Positions 10,215-21,763 of a stretch of 64,000 nucleotides of DNA are shown here, in pieces. Below the pieces are notes generated by a model. It was not told the origin of the DNA, did no database searches, and saw only the letters and a list, made by a program, of their open reading frames with translations. Source of the stretch: Phlyctochytrium arcticum (lineage: Eukaryota > Chytridiomycota > Chytridiomycetes > Chytridiales > Chytridiaceae); contig JAHLKI010000001.1 in the NCBI GenBank assembly GCA_025602905.1, positions 1,922,001 to 1,986,000 of the forward strand, given 5' to 3'. Each line of letters begins with the position of its first letter. Within the stretch, counting starts at the first letter, position 1. The position numbers and the translations under genes are program-made.

Positions 10215-11006
10215 TTAACGTGGAAAAGGGGGAGGAGGATTACTGAACGGGTTCAATGGGTTCACCCCAGCTTCTTGTCCAATTAGCGCAGCCCGTCCGC
10301 GGTCCATGACGGCACCAAGTCCAGCAGGTGGGGCGTATCCTGGTCGGTCAGGTTTGAAGAAGAACTGTAAATGAAATTGGCGGGCATCTGGATCCCAGAA
10401 AGTCCAAAATCGACCCTCGCCCTTGTCTATCTCCTTACTTTGGACCTTGAAGGCAATGGTTTCGTACGGTTCGGCAGCAAACAGTAGGTATTGAAAGTAC
10501 TTGTTCGGTTCTTCTTGCCGTTGCTCATAAGCTGACATGAATCGATGGCGAGGCTTGATGCCATCTGCGGCCTCTGGGTATTGGATTTGAAACAGCAGAC
10601 CCAATTGCCTCGTATGTATGTCCCGGATTTTCGTCACCTTATAGCCTGGGCGCCCAATTTTGACGGCTACCTTCTTTGGGACTATCCGCGGGCCCATCCC
10701 ATCAATATCCTTCACCCCAACTGCTGAACTTTCCTGGGCATCTTTCGCTGCTCGTCGAGCCAAATTCGTTTGATGCTTCTTTCCTTGCGTATGGGCCAGA
10801 TATGAACCTTCGTTATTGTGAAGCGTCAAGCACAGTTTGCACTCATAAGAGCCGAGGTGATTCTTCATGAAATACGGATCCTTGGCGAGATCAATAGTTT
10901 CCAAAGCCAGCTTTCGCAAGCGCTCTCTTCGATCGACATTTGATTCGGATCCCCCCGCAACACCGGCTGAGCCGGGCTTTGAGCCAGCACGATTTTGAAA
11001 GTCCAT
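10215..11006 (-). CDS. PRP11: Splicing factor 3A subunit 2 (SF3A2/Prp11)
   Basis: A single exon of 263 aa begins MDFQNRAGSKPG, the conserved start of SF3A2. The C2H2-type matrin zinc finger is at about 60-85 (YECKLCLTLHNNEGSYLAHT, then GKKH). The core follows with IGRPGYKVTKI and EEPNKYFQYLLFAAEPYETI. The protein ends in a short proline-rich tail (NPPPPFPR), far shorter than in animals and close to the fungal form. It is part of the U2 snRNP SF3a complex. About 250 bp of non-coding DNA separates it from the downstream CSTF64 start. Confidence 0.96.
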   Translation of the reverse strand: MDFQNRAGSKPGSAGVAGGSESNVDRRERLRKLALETIDLAKDPYFMKNHLGSYECKLCLTLHNNEGSYLAHTQGKKHQTNLARRAAKDAQESSAVGVKDIDGMGPRIVPKKVAVKIGRPGYKVTKIRDIHTRQLGLLFQIQYPEAADGIKPRHRFMSAYEQRQEEPNKYFQYLLFAAEPYETIAFKVQSKEIDKGEGRFWTFWDPDARQFHLQFFFKPDRPGYAPPAGLGAVMDRGRAALIGQEAGVNPLNPFSNPPPPFPR

Positions 11007-11202
11007 GATAAGCTAGTAGACAAGTCGGTTACTGTCGGTACGTTTGCTGCTTCAAGTCTGACCGAAAACCACAAACCCAAAGTGAGTTCCAGAGTGAGGA
11101 TGCTGGAACAGTTTAGGGTTATGGCTTGTTGGCATAACAACCGAGTCCATCAATCATTTGGAGCTGGTTCTGCAGAATGCCAAATTTTACAAGTTGGTCA
11201 AA

Positions 11203-13337
11203 ATGTTTGCTGACGACGAGGAGGACGAGGTTTCTTTTACTATCAACGAGAGGTTTGCTCATAGATACGACAACAAAAAAAGACATGAGGAGCTCACCAA
11301 CTGTATGCTGCACATTCTCTCACTTTCCAATATGACCAAAACATAACCTCATTTGTTTATAGTGAAAGCGAAGTACGGTGACGACTATGAAGAGGAAGAC
11401 GAAGATGACACCGATGAGGAAGAGGATGAGTTTGGTGAACTTGTCACCCCAGAAGTGGATGCTCAGATCATGAAAACCATCGCAACGATTCGTGCTGGAA
11501 AGGCTGAAGTGTACGATTCAAGCAAAGAATTTTTTTCGGAGAAGGACATTCAAGCTGCTCGGGAAAAGTGGGAAGAGAAGAAAAGAGCCGCTAAGACAGC
11601 TGACAAGCCTATGCGGTTGAAGGATTTCCATCGAGAGCAACTTTTGGGTGGGATTGCTACGGAGGATGACGACGCGAGAGATTCTCCCACGTCGCCGACC
11701 AAACTATCATTTGCACAGGAACAAGCACTTCTAAAGAATGAATTCAAGAAGGCGGTCGTTGATATCAGCACAGAGGAGGAGGACGTACACGACAACGATT
11801 TACTGGTGAAACGAGATCGTACGGCCGATGAACTACAGGACGATGAAGAAGATTATCGTAGATTTTTACTGGAGAACATGGCCACGGTTGGTTGAGCCTG
11901 AACAAAAATGTGAAAACCCAGCTAACCTTTTGTTGATAGGATACTGGAAAGGGACTCAAGGAGTATCGGGATTTCAAGCAAACTGAGTCGACAGATCCAC
12001 AGGAGGCTTTTCTGATGAAGTAAGGGCAAGATCTATCATCATGTTTAGCGCTCGCTAATTGCTGTCACCAGTTATATTCTGAGTCGCGGTTGGATGGACA
12101 AAGAAGCCACAAGAACTCCAACATATGATGAGATAGTCGGGGAGGATGATATCTCCGATGTTGAGGCTGTGGAGGCCGCCGAGGAATTCGAGCGAAAACA
12201 TAATTTCCGATTTGAAGAGGAAGGGTCAACGCAAATCGTTACACACGCACGTGAAATAGACGGGACTTTGCGAAGGAAGGATGACAAGCGGAAGCGTCAA
12301 CGGGAATCTAAAGCTTCTCGACAATCAGAGGAAGCGCTCAAGAAGGCGGAAGAACTGAAGCGACTGAAAAACTTGAAAAAAGAAGAGATTATGAAGCGAC
12401 TGGAAAAAATAAAAGAGATCGCAGGAACTGACATCCCCGGATTGGAGGAGAGTGATCTGCTGAATGATTTCGACGCGAATGAATTTGACCAGAAAATGGC
12501 TCAAGCGTTTGATGAACAGTATTATGACAAGGAGGAGGAAAATCTTAAGCCAGACTTTGGGGACGACATCGACATTAGCGACATTGCGCCTGACTTGAAA
12601 TCCAGTGCAGACTACTATGGTGCCGATGCGGAAGGCAATGAAAACTTACTGATGGATGCGGATTACTTGCCTGGCGGAGAATACTACGAAGGTGAAGACG
12701 CTGCCACCGGTGTTGAAGAAGGTACGTGTCTAGATCTGGGTTGTATCTACTCCTTCGGTCAAATCTCAACGAAAGCTGTAGACACTAAATCCGGAAAAGC
12801 AAACGGGGCGAATGGGGAGAAGGAACAGTCCCTAGAAGAGTACTTGGAAGAGTATTACCAGTTGGATTATGAAGATATGGTATGCCAACTTTTCCGAAAG
12901 CCAGCGCTAGCCGCGTTTTAATATGCTTCTTGTAGATTGGTGATATGCCTACACGTTTTAAGTACCGGAAAGTGGACTCCGAATCCTACGGTCTGAAGCC
13001 GGACGAGATATTGGAGGCCGAAGACGCGGACCTCAACGAGCTTATCGGACTGAAAAAACTTGCGCCATTCCGACGGCAAGATTTGGTGGAAAAGGAGAAA
13101 GCCAAATTTAACAAAAGCAAGAAGAAGCGTTTGAAGGAGTTCCGGAAGAAATTGGTCCAGAAGCGTTTGGCCAAAAGTGGTGATCAGTCAGCTCAAGTTC
13201 CAAGTGGGAATGGTCAGAATGGAAAGCGGAGACGTGACGATTCCTCAACTTATGATGCAGCACCTTCGAAGAAGGAAAGGCGAGGAGACATTGCGCCTGA
13301 CCGCTTGGCTTCATATACGATGCCCAAGCGTAAATGA
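11203..13337 (+). CDS. KRI1: KRI1, nucleolar 40S assembly protein
   Basis: Six exons give 619 aa: 11203-11302, 11363-11886, 11940-12019, 12072-12721, 12776-12879 and 12936-13337. The protein starts MFADDEEDEVSFTINERFAH; the frame is open upstream to an ATG near 11158, so a longer start is possible. Family features include a highly acidic region, the conserved EEDYRRFLLENM...YILSRGWMD block, a coiled coil rich in Lys/Glu, and the C-terminal KRI1 domain (MPTRFKYRKVDSESYGLKPD and PFRRQDLVEKEKAKFN). It works with KRR1 in early 40S assembly in the nucleolus. The 54-nt intron 12722-12775 is frame-neutral and stop-free. Confidence 0.93.
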
Positions 13338-13444
13338 TATAGATAATTCATTCTGTGACAAACTTTAATTTATTGAAACTTGATATCTACAATTTAGAGA
13401 TTGTTGAGGGGTTGGCAATCTGAAGCACTCGCATATATATACGA

Positions 13445-14463
13445 CTATTTCTTTTGTGGGCTCAGTATGCCTTCCAGTTGAGTCTAACAAGCGTCATTTA
13501 GAACGGGTCCCGGAGAAGAGCGAGAGTCCTTCCTATACCTTCAACTGCACGTTCGTTTTCTTCAAAAACGCAATCTCTTCTGCATGTTTCCGCTCTTCCA
13601 TTGCTCGTCGCTCACTCTCTCGTTTTTCAATAGCTTCGCATTTGGCCTTCAATTCCAAGACAGATTGCTCCAACTGTCGCTTTTCCTCCTCCAAATCCTT
13701 GATCTGGAGACGCTGTTTGTTATCGTTATCTTACATCGAATCTAGGACAGACTTACGCGACCCTCCATATCTGATTTGCCTTGCTCAGCTTGCAGGGCCT
13801 TCCGCATTCCAAATGCCACAGAAGACTCATACAGCGTCTGATATGCCGCGATCGACATACGAATTTCATCGCGAACACGCAGGAGAAGAAGACCCCGTTC
13901 CTGGCAAGAGATTGTAACTTGTCGGATAAGCTCATCTAAACGTCGATGAGAACAAGTGCCGACAGATATCGTAAACTATACGAACCAAAGCATTGACTGT
14001 AAAGCTCTCGACGCACAGGATCGATGCCAGTTTCTCGCGCTTGTCGTTTTTGTAGCATATGATCGAGTTGTTCCTGGTTTCAGCCGATTCATTAGCTCAA
14101 TGTTTTTGGGCTATTCGGGTAATTTTGCCTACCTGCAAGTTGATGACATCAAGACGAGTTGCGGGTGTACTTGACACCTTTTGCACCCAAAATTGACCAC
14201 TCTCATCCCATTCACTGATCCCCACATGTGAGTAGGTGGGTTGATGTGATATTTCTCCTGACGTACCGTGGTGGCAGAATCGAGTTCAAGATATCTTCAG
14301 TTTGACTAGGGGTTTTAGGGCGCTTGTCATCAACGGGTGGCAACGTCTTTTTCCCCGATGGCAATGGCTTTTTGGAACCGTCGGCCCCTTTCTTCGAACC
14401 ATCTGTGCGTGATACCAGCACAGGATTGTCGTATTTCACCAGTGAATGAGTAGGCTGAATCAT
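13445..14463 (-). CDS. DNALI1: Axonemal inner-arm dynein light chain p28 (DNALI1)
   Basis: Six exons join in phase to 249 aa: 14267-14463, 14133-14214, 13986-14073, 13757-13935, 13539-13703 and 13445-13483. Signatures from start to end are SLVKYDNPVLVSR, EDILNSILPPREW, SSTPATRLDVINLQEQLD, RQARETGIDPVRRELYSQCF, DEIRMSIAAYQTLYESSVAF, a long coiled coil, and TQLEGILSPQKK at the end. p28 is a light chain of single-headed inner-arm dyneins and is found only in organisms with motile cilia or flagella. This is the strongest hint in the window that the organism makes swimming zoospores. The gene has no neighbours of related function. Confidence 0.95.
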
Positions 14464-14981
14464 GATGGTGTTTAGCGGACTGGTTTTGATGCACGCGCTC
14501 TGCGCAAAAGATCAAAACGGTCGGAACTTGAAACATTTTTGCTTGCGTAAGCAGTCATTTGGAATGAAATTTGGCGACTCCTCGGAAGACGAGGTAGCCT
14601 CGGGTAGCCTGCCTCACCCGCCGTACAAGGTGCAGTCTGGGTCAAATATCGATATCGATCTAACTGAAATCGGCGGCGGGTAATTACAGCAATCATAATG
14701 ATCATCTAATAGCTTGTTTTTGACAGTGACCGAAGAACATTTTTACATACAATCGAAAGACGGGGCAAGATTGGTGATGCTACATCAATGCTGTATCTGA
14801 GGATTTGTCAGCGAAATCTACTTGGGTTGCATTAATCTTTAATCTAGGTACTGTTAAGAGAATTGGAAAATGCTAGATGATGATAGGAGAGTATGTGAAT
14901 AATGAAGCTTTCTGAGACTCGAGATCATTTATCAAGCACAGGGTGTCTGTATCGGGCTATTTTCGACAGATGTAGTTGATA
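14464..14981. other. Intergenic region upstream of DNALI1 (518 bp)
   Basis: This lies between the DNALI1 start and the chorismate synthase stop, both on the minus strand. Short frames on either strand show nothing recognisable. It should contain the DNALI1 promoter and the ARO2 3' UTR. I could not identify a specific regulatory motif. Confidence 0.45.
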
Positions 14982-16548
14982 TCATTGCTCTTGAGGCGGG
15001 GATTGTTTGCCGAGGGTTCCTGTCAAAATAGGTGGGATTCCAAGGTCCTTGGGTAAAAGGGCTCGTGCTCCTTCGCGACTAAGCTGGAGAAGCAATGCGC
15101 TAGATGGAAAATCGAGATTAAACTTTGTGTGCCGTCAGACTTTTAGCAGGGAGGGTACTCACTCCATAACCACAAGAGATGCCATTGCTTCTACAATGGG
15201 CACCGCTCTGGGTAGTACGCAAGGATCATGCCTGCCCTTGGCCGCCAGTGACCCATCAATACCGTCATATTTGGCAGTAGCTTGGGCTTGCCCAATCGTT
15301 GCTGGTGGCTTGAATGCTACCTTGAAGTAGATATTTTCCCCATTCGTTATTCCACCCTATGTATCACTTAGGACCTCACTAGGAAAAACTTGTAATAAAA
15401 TAGACGAACCTGTATCCCTCCTGAAAAGTTGGTCGTGGTGCGGAGCTTGTTGTCGCGCATAATGAATGGATCGTTGTGGACATGTCCAGGAATATCAGTC
15501 CCAGCAAATCCGCTTCCAATCTCGAATCCCTTTGTTGCAGGGATTGATAACATCGCGTGAGCTAGTTTAGCCTCAATCTTGTCGAAACACGGTTCGCCCA
15601 AACCGGTGGGAACATTTCTAATTACGCAGGTCACAGTACCACCGATCGAGTTTTGCTCCTCCTTAGCCGCAACAATTCTCTGATAGTTCAATCAGTACCA
15701 TCTCAGCAAGCTTTCTCAGTACGTGGATCTTACATCCCGCATCCGTTCGGCAATCTGCGCATCTGGGCAGCGAACTTCGTTTGAATCGGTGTCTTTCCGG
15801 CTGACAGTTTGCAACAGATTCCACCAATTTGCCCAATCTGAGAGCCACTTCTTTTCATTCTCGGGCGAGCCGTATGTTGAGACTGGTTGCAGAGAAACAT
15901 TTCCGATGGACGACACAAATGCTACCACCTCAATGCCATGGGTCAATTTGAGATACTTCTCCGCGATTCCGGCGGCGGCTACACGACCTGCATTACATCA
16001 GGTTAGTATAGTCATCAGCAACCTAGTCTGCCAAGCTTTCCCACCTATTGTCTCCCGAGCACTTGAGCGGCCCCCACCACTGCTGGCCTTGATGCCGTAC
16101 TTTTCCAAATAAGTAAAGTCCGCATGCGAAGGACGTGGGTAAAAGTCCATTTCACCATAGTCATGTGGTCGCTGGTCTTGATTAGGGACCATCATCGCAA
16201 TTGGCGTTCCCAGTGAAAACCCTTTCTCTGTACCCGACAAAATGGATACTCGATCTTTTTCATCACGCTAAATATGACATTGTTTGCAAACATAAACAAA
16301 TCGAAGAGAGGAACACAATTACATACCGGAGTTGTGAGGTCGCTTTGGCCTGGCCTTCTACGACTTAATTGCGGCTGGATATCATCTTCAGTTATTGGGA
16401 GACCTGGAGGGACACCATCAACAATAACGCCGACAGCTTTGCAATGGGATTCGCCAAAAGTCGTGATTTTGAAGGAACTTTGAACGATAGATCAGCACAA
16501 CGCCGCAGCAGGAACGACCAGTAGGTACTACCTTCCGAAGCTACTCAT
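14982..16548 (-). CDS. ARO2: Chorismate synthase
   Basis: Seven exons give 408 aa: 16532-16548, 16327-16477, 16045-16267, 15734-15987, 15410-15679, 15163-15356 and 14982-15099. The first is a 17-nt mini-exon. Family signatures are [20 protein letters not shown] near the start, [50 protein letters not shown], and the FMN/substrate-site region [19 protein letters not shown]. The enzyme converts EPSP to chorismate in the last step of the shikimate pathway. Fungal forms are bifunctional with an NAD(P)H-dependent flavin reductase activity. Aromatic amino acids are therefore probably made endogenously. Confidence 0.97.
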
Positions 16549-16654
16549 GGCTCCTTTCGAAAGCAATGCCTGGGATTCAAGGAAGAAGTTGCTGTCGTCG
16601 AGAGAAAGTCATGAACGGCGTTGATTCCACTCCACTTGATGGCTCATTGATTAG

Positions 16655-19101
16655 ATGAACCGCGCCACACATGGAGTTCGCGTTGGCAATTTGGCAAATT
16701 TCTGCAGCGCTCAAAAGTGTCAATTTCGTTGCACGAGAACAATGGCTCAGCAGACTTCAAGTTCCACGCAATCTCTCGATACCCACAAACAATCGGCCAC
16801 TGTCTTGCCAGGGAAGCGCCGGGCGGCTGATTCCTCGCCTGTCAAAAACTCGAAAAAGCAGAGAAAACAAAAGCAGAAGGAACGCTCTGTTACCCAAGAC
16901 GTCAAGGATCCCTCTCACAGCTCTGATGTGCCAAAGGTTGCAAGCGCTGTCGTAGCAAAACCGCGCTTTGAGCGCTATGTGGACGAAGACGCCATCGATG
17001 TTGCCGGGGCAAATGGAGAAGGGCCGCCCGCAATAGTTGGAGCAGCGGATGATCGCAAAGGAACAGTGGGCAATTTTCCCGTGGAAAGCAAGTGCAGTGC
17101 AAAGAATTTGAAAAAGTCAAAGTTGCGATCGCAAGCGGCCCGCCTGAAAGCGGAACGCGAATCACTTCCCATCTACCAATGTAAAGATATCATTACGGAC
17201 GAGATCATGAAACGGAAATCGGTTATTATAGTCGGAGAGACTGGTTCTGGAAAGACAACACAAATACCACAATTTCTGCATGAGGCAGGATTGACAGCGA
17301 ATGGTCTCATTGCTGTCACACAGCCGCGTAGGGTAGCAGCGATTTCGATCGCCAATCGTGTTGCGCAAGAGTTGGGGACTGGGCTCGGGGACAAAGTCGG
17401 GTATTCTATCCGTTTTGACGACACTACCTCCGTAAACACAAAGATCAAGTTCATGACGGACGGTATGCTCCTACGAGAGTTATTGTCGGACAACAAGTTA
17501 CGAAAATACTCGGTTGTCATTCTTGATGAAGCACACGAAAGGACGCTTCGTACTGATGTTCTCTTCGGTATGCTTAAAAGTATACAAAAAGAGCGACCTG
17601 ATATGAAGATAGTGGTAATGTCGGCCACCTTGAACGCCGAAAAGTTTTCAAAGTATTTTGATGATGCCAAGGTTCTGTATGTTGCTGGTCGGCAATTTCC
17701 CGTGAGAAACTTCTTGTGTGCGCAGCGACAAGAGGATTATCTGGACACAGCATTGGTCGCTACATTTCAAACTCATATCGAGATGCCACCGGGCGACATT
17801 CTGGTATTTTTGACTGGACAGGAAGAGATTGATAACTTACAAAAACTTATCGAAGACGAGAGTCGACATCTGCCCCCGACTGCTCTGAAAATGATTGTGT
17901 GTCCTATATATGCCAAACTGCCGACTGATCAACAAACGCAAGTGTTTGAACCAGCGCCACCTGGCACGCGAAAGGTTATCTTATCCACAAACGTGGCAGA
18001 AACATCAATTACCATCAGCGGGATTCGGTATGTAATTGATGCCGGCATGGCCAAAGTGCGCTCGTTCAATTCCAAAATTGGAATGGAAGCCTTAGCGGTC
18101 CAACCTATTTCCAAAGCATCGGCACGACAGCGCGCTGGTCGTGCCGGGCGTGAAGCACCCGGGATCTGTTATCGCCTGTATACCGAGGAGGCTTTCGAGA
18201 AGCTTCATGAGGATGCAGAACCCGAAATTATGAGATGTAATCTTGCCAGTGTTATGTTGCTTCTCAAAGCTTCTGGGGTGGAGGACGTGGTTGGCTTTGA
18301 CTTTATGGATCGGCCTTCCCGAGTTTCAATCATTCGGGCGTTGGAGCAGCTGTACGCGCTCGGGGCACTCGATGATAAGGGAAAGCTGAGTGCGCTGGGT
18401 AAGCGTATGGCCGAACTACCTCTGGACCCCGTGTTTGCGAGGATCCTTTTAGAATCCGCCAAGGCGAACTGCACCAAAGAGGTGTTATCTATCATCGCCA
18501 TGCTTTCAGTGGACGTCGTCTTTTACGTACCAAACAACAAGCGTGAGGAAGCCGGCCAGGCACGAAAGCGATTCATGAACTACGATGGAGACCACATCAC
18601 TCTCCTCAATGTTTTGAAAGGTTACCAATCCGTTCACGGAGATGCCAAATGGTGCGCCGACAATTTCATCAGCGGCCGATCGGTCAAGCAAGCCCTGGAT
18701 ATCCGAAAGCAACTCATCAGTTTCTGCCAGCGACTGCAAATTGACACAGACGTGTCTTGTGGGGGAGATTTTGAGCCTGTTCTGAAGTGCTTTGTTACGG
18801 GTTGCTTTCAAAATGTCGCCCTGCGCACACTGGAGGGCGACTACAAGACGATTGTCGGTAATCAAATTGTATTTATACATCCATCATCGGTTCTCTTCGG
18901 GCGGAAACCGAACGCGGTATTCTATAACGAACTGGTACGTCACCATTCTTCGAAAAGATACGATGAGCTAAAAGTTCTTCCCAATGACAGATGTATACCA
19001 CCAAGCAGTATATGCGCAATGTTTCTGAAATACAGCCTGCATGGTTACCCGAGATTGCACCGCGCTATTATGGCAGGGAGGTATCTGGAATTGCAAAATA
19101 G
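16655..19101 (+). CDS. DHX33: DHX33-type DEAH-box RNA helicase
   Basis: Two exons (16655-18934 and 18991-19101) give 796 aa; an internal ATG at 16742 would give 767 aa and may be the true start. Helicase motifs are complete: GETGSGKT (about residue 193), TQPRR, DEAH (about 290), SAT, LVFLTGQEEI, STNVAETSITI and QRAGRAGR. The winged-helix, ratchet and OB-fold regions follow, and the short second exon supplies the end (KQYMRNVSEIQPAWLPEIAP). Best resemblance by reading is DHX33, a nucleolar helicase linked to rRNA synthesis and 60S assembly, rather than PRP22, PRP16 or PRP43. The N-terminal 150 residues are basic and low complexity. Confidence 0.88.
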
Positions 19102-19152
19102 CTTATTCTATATAGGAATGCAAATCGTAGAAGTTATGTTTAGTGTAGTTAT

Positions 19153-19959
19153 TCATTTTTGGTTTCTCAATAGTATTGATATCCGTCGGTCGGGTGCAAT
19201 AAATCGGCCTTTCAACGAACGCAACGTTTCATCCTTGGGAAACTCGTGAGTGTAGGAGTATCGTAGCGCATCACGCTGGATATACACGCAACCAGCAGGT
19301 AATAGTGCTTTGAAGTACTGATTGGCGTCATCTTTGTGGCGGAACACAGCAACAGCATCAGACACCAGGCACACGCCGGTAATGATCGACCCTGAGGCCT
19401 ATGCAGCACCTGTGAGTTGGGTGCTTGGACAACCGAGATGGCTTTCGACTACCTGTAAGTTGTCTACATGAGCTCGGATCTCGCCCCCTGCCTTCAAGTC
19501 CAGCACATGGGGATCCAGCCATTTTCCTGGCTTTCTCACGCTCTCCGTTTCCACTTCGGCTGAACTTTCTTCTGCTGCTAGTTTAACTCTTTCCAAAAGC
19601 GACACGATCTGCGTGTCGCTGTCTGGATGTCCACCCGACCACGTTCTGACAGTGCATTCACGGTAGCTCTCGATAACACCGTCAAAGTGGCCGGTCCAGT
19701 ATTCCTTACCACAAAGACTACGCAGCTTCTTATTAGCTGATGCGATTAGAAGTTCCTGTTCGTTGGTGGTGAAAAAGTCGGGCAAAATTGTCAGTGAAGA
19801 CGGTGGGGGCAGAGGAGCGTTGTGGGTGGACAGATCTAACAATGCATTGGATGGATGGAGTTTGTGAAGTTGTGAATGGAGACGCTGGCATTGTTTATTG
19901 ATTGATGCGATCTTCAACCGACTTCTTCGAACGGAAACAAGGCAATCTCGAATGATCAT
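19153..19959 (-). CDS. ALKBH7: ALKBH7-like Fe(II)/2-oxoglutarate dioxygenase
   Basis: Two exons (19453-19959 and 19153-19398, intron 19399-19452) give 250 aa. Metal ligands are visible: HxD in EIRAHVDNLQ and the distal His in SYTHEFPKD, followed by the 2OG-binding Arg region APDRRISILL. The spacing and the ASGSIITGVCLVS strand match ALKBH7, a mitochondrial AlkB-family protein linked in animals to programmed necrosis and fatty-acid metabolism. The N terminus (MIIRDCLVSVRRSRLKIASI) is basic and amphipathic, consistent with mitochondrial import. It converges with DHX33, with 51 bp between the stops. Confidence 0.88.
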
Positions 19960-20134
19960 TGTCTACTGGAAAACGCCTCGCTGCAGGCAACAGCCGCGAA
20001 CCTGGCCGAAGCCACCGTCCACATGGCAACAAGTTCCGCTCCGAGCAACTTCAAGCACTGCTGGATTTTGACCAGACGCTTTCTCAAAAGTTTGATAGCT
20101 ATTGCACCATTATCAGAGGGAGGGGTTTCTAGTT

Positions 20135-21567
20135 ATGTTGTCACAATCTGCGCTAAGGCGGTTGACGGTATGAACATGCGCATACATTGGTGATCTTTGC
20201 CCGACACTGTAGATCTAACTTTTTCAACTTTTACAGAGTTCAACCCAGCGAATTTGCCATTCCTCTCCTAGTCTGTTCCTATCCTCTAAATCCCACCCTC
20301 GAGCCCATTTCTGCAGCACGCCACTTACCACAAACTTCTTTTCCGACTTTTACCAATCTGTGCAACGGCAAGTTGCAGAGAATCGGGACTTACAGAAGAA
20401 TGTCAAGGAGCTGTCTGCTTCAACAAAAGAGCTTGCCGAGTCAGATGCTGTGCAGCGGGCGAAAAGTGCAATGAAGACGACGTCTGCTACAACATCAAAG
20501 GTTTTTGAAAAGGTTGGGGACGTGGTGGATAATGTTATGGAAAATCCCGTGGTCAAGAAGACGGGTGAAACCATACGGGTGACGGGAGAGAAGGTGGCCG
20601 AAGTCTCAGAAAAAGTAGCAAAGCCCGTCTTGGAGACACGTGCGGCTAAAGCGGTTGGAAAGGGTCTCAAATCTGTGAAGAAGGAGGTCATAGATTCAGG
20701 CTCCTCCGCCTACTTTCACGAATACGTACCAAAGGAAATCCGGGAGAAGGAGAGAGCAGAGATGCTCCAACACCAAAAGTCACGGATACCCCTGGGTATA
20801 CCAGGTGTCCCCAACCCACATCGCATAGTTGCCTCTGATCCTGAAGCCGGTCAAAATGTGGAGCTGCATCGATCGTCACGAATCGCAGAGTCATGGCGGA
20901 AGTTCAAAGAGGAGTCACCGGTGGCTCAAAAGCTTTTCGCAGCGAAGCGAGGGTTTGATGAATCCGACAACCCTACGGTGGAGCGCATTCGCGACTTTTT
21001 CCAAGCCGCGGCCTTCGAAGAAACGGAGACCGCGCAAGTTGTGCGCGCTTTTAAGGCGGTAGATCCATCCTTTCGCACCGACAAGTTTTTGAAAGAAGCA
21101 ACCATGTATTTCGTCCCGGAGATTTTGGAAGCATACCTGAAGGCGGATGCCGCCGTGTTGAGAGAGTGGTGCAGCGAACGCGTATGTTATCTGTCTAACT
21201 CCTAATTAAAAATTGGTCTGACTCTTCTACCCAGGCGTACGCCCGGCTATCCGCTGGTTTCGAAAGCCAAAAGGCACAAGGGTTAATTTCGGACTGCAAA
21301 CTTCTTGACATTCGGAGAGTGGACATTCGCAAATTGACGCTCCTGGAGGATGAAGTTCCGGTCATTTTGGTCACGTTTCAAACTGACGAGATTCTCATGT
21401 TCCGAAACGCCAAAGGTGAACTCAAGCTGGGAAATGAAAGTGCTATCGAAAGGGCGACGTACGTTATGGCCTTTACACTGGTACAAGCTGTGGATCCAAG
21501 TGCGAAAATCCCAGAACGCACGAATGGCTGGGTAGTTATTGATTGGAGTCGAGGCACGGGCTGGTAG
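20135..21567 (+). CDS. TIM44: TIM44, import motor scaffold of the TIM23 complex
   Basis: Three exons (20135-20167, 20237-21181, 21235-21567) give 436 aa. The N terminus is a Ser/Arg-rich presequence split by the first intron (MLSQSALRRLT, then SSTQRICHSSP). FFSDFYQSVQRQVAENRDLQ begins the mature Hsp70-binding part. The Tim44-like domain is at about 250-436: FKAVDPSFRTDKFLKEATMY, AYLKADAAVLREWCSE, and the end GWVVIDWSRGTGW. It tethers mtHsp70 to the inner-membrane translocon. Length and domain order are normal. Confidence 0.95.
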
Positions 21568-21763
21568 TGCATCTCACATACACATCATCAAACACTCTGC
21601 AACGTACATTTTCATTTTCACAAATTATATATTTCGCTGTCCATTTTCCGTATCCGTGCAAATAAATATATTGGCATGAAGACTCTAACATGAAGAAACA
21701 AAATAAAATATAAACAAGAAGCGGAAGAACAGAACAGTAAAATGGTTGCTATAGAATGAGAGC

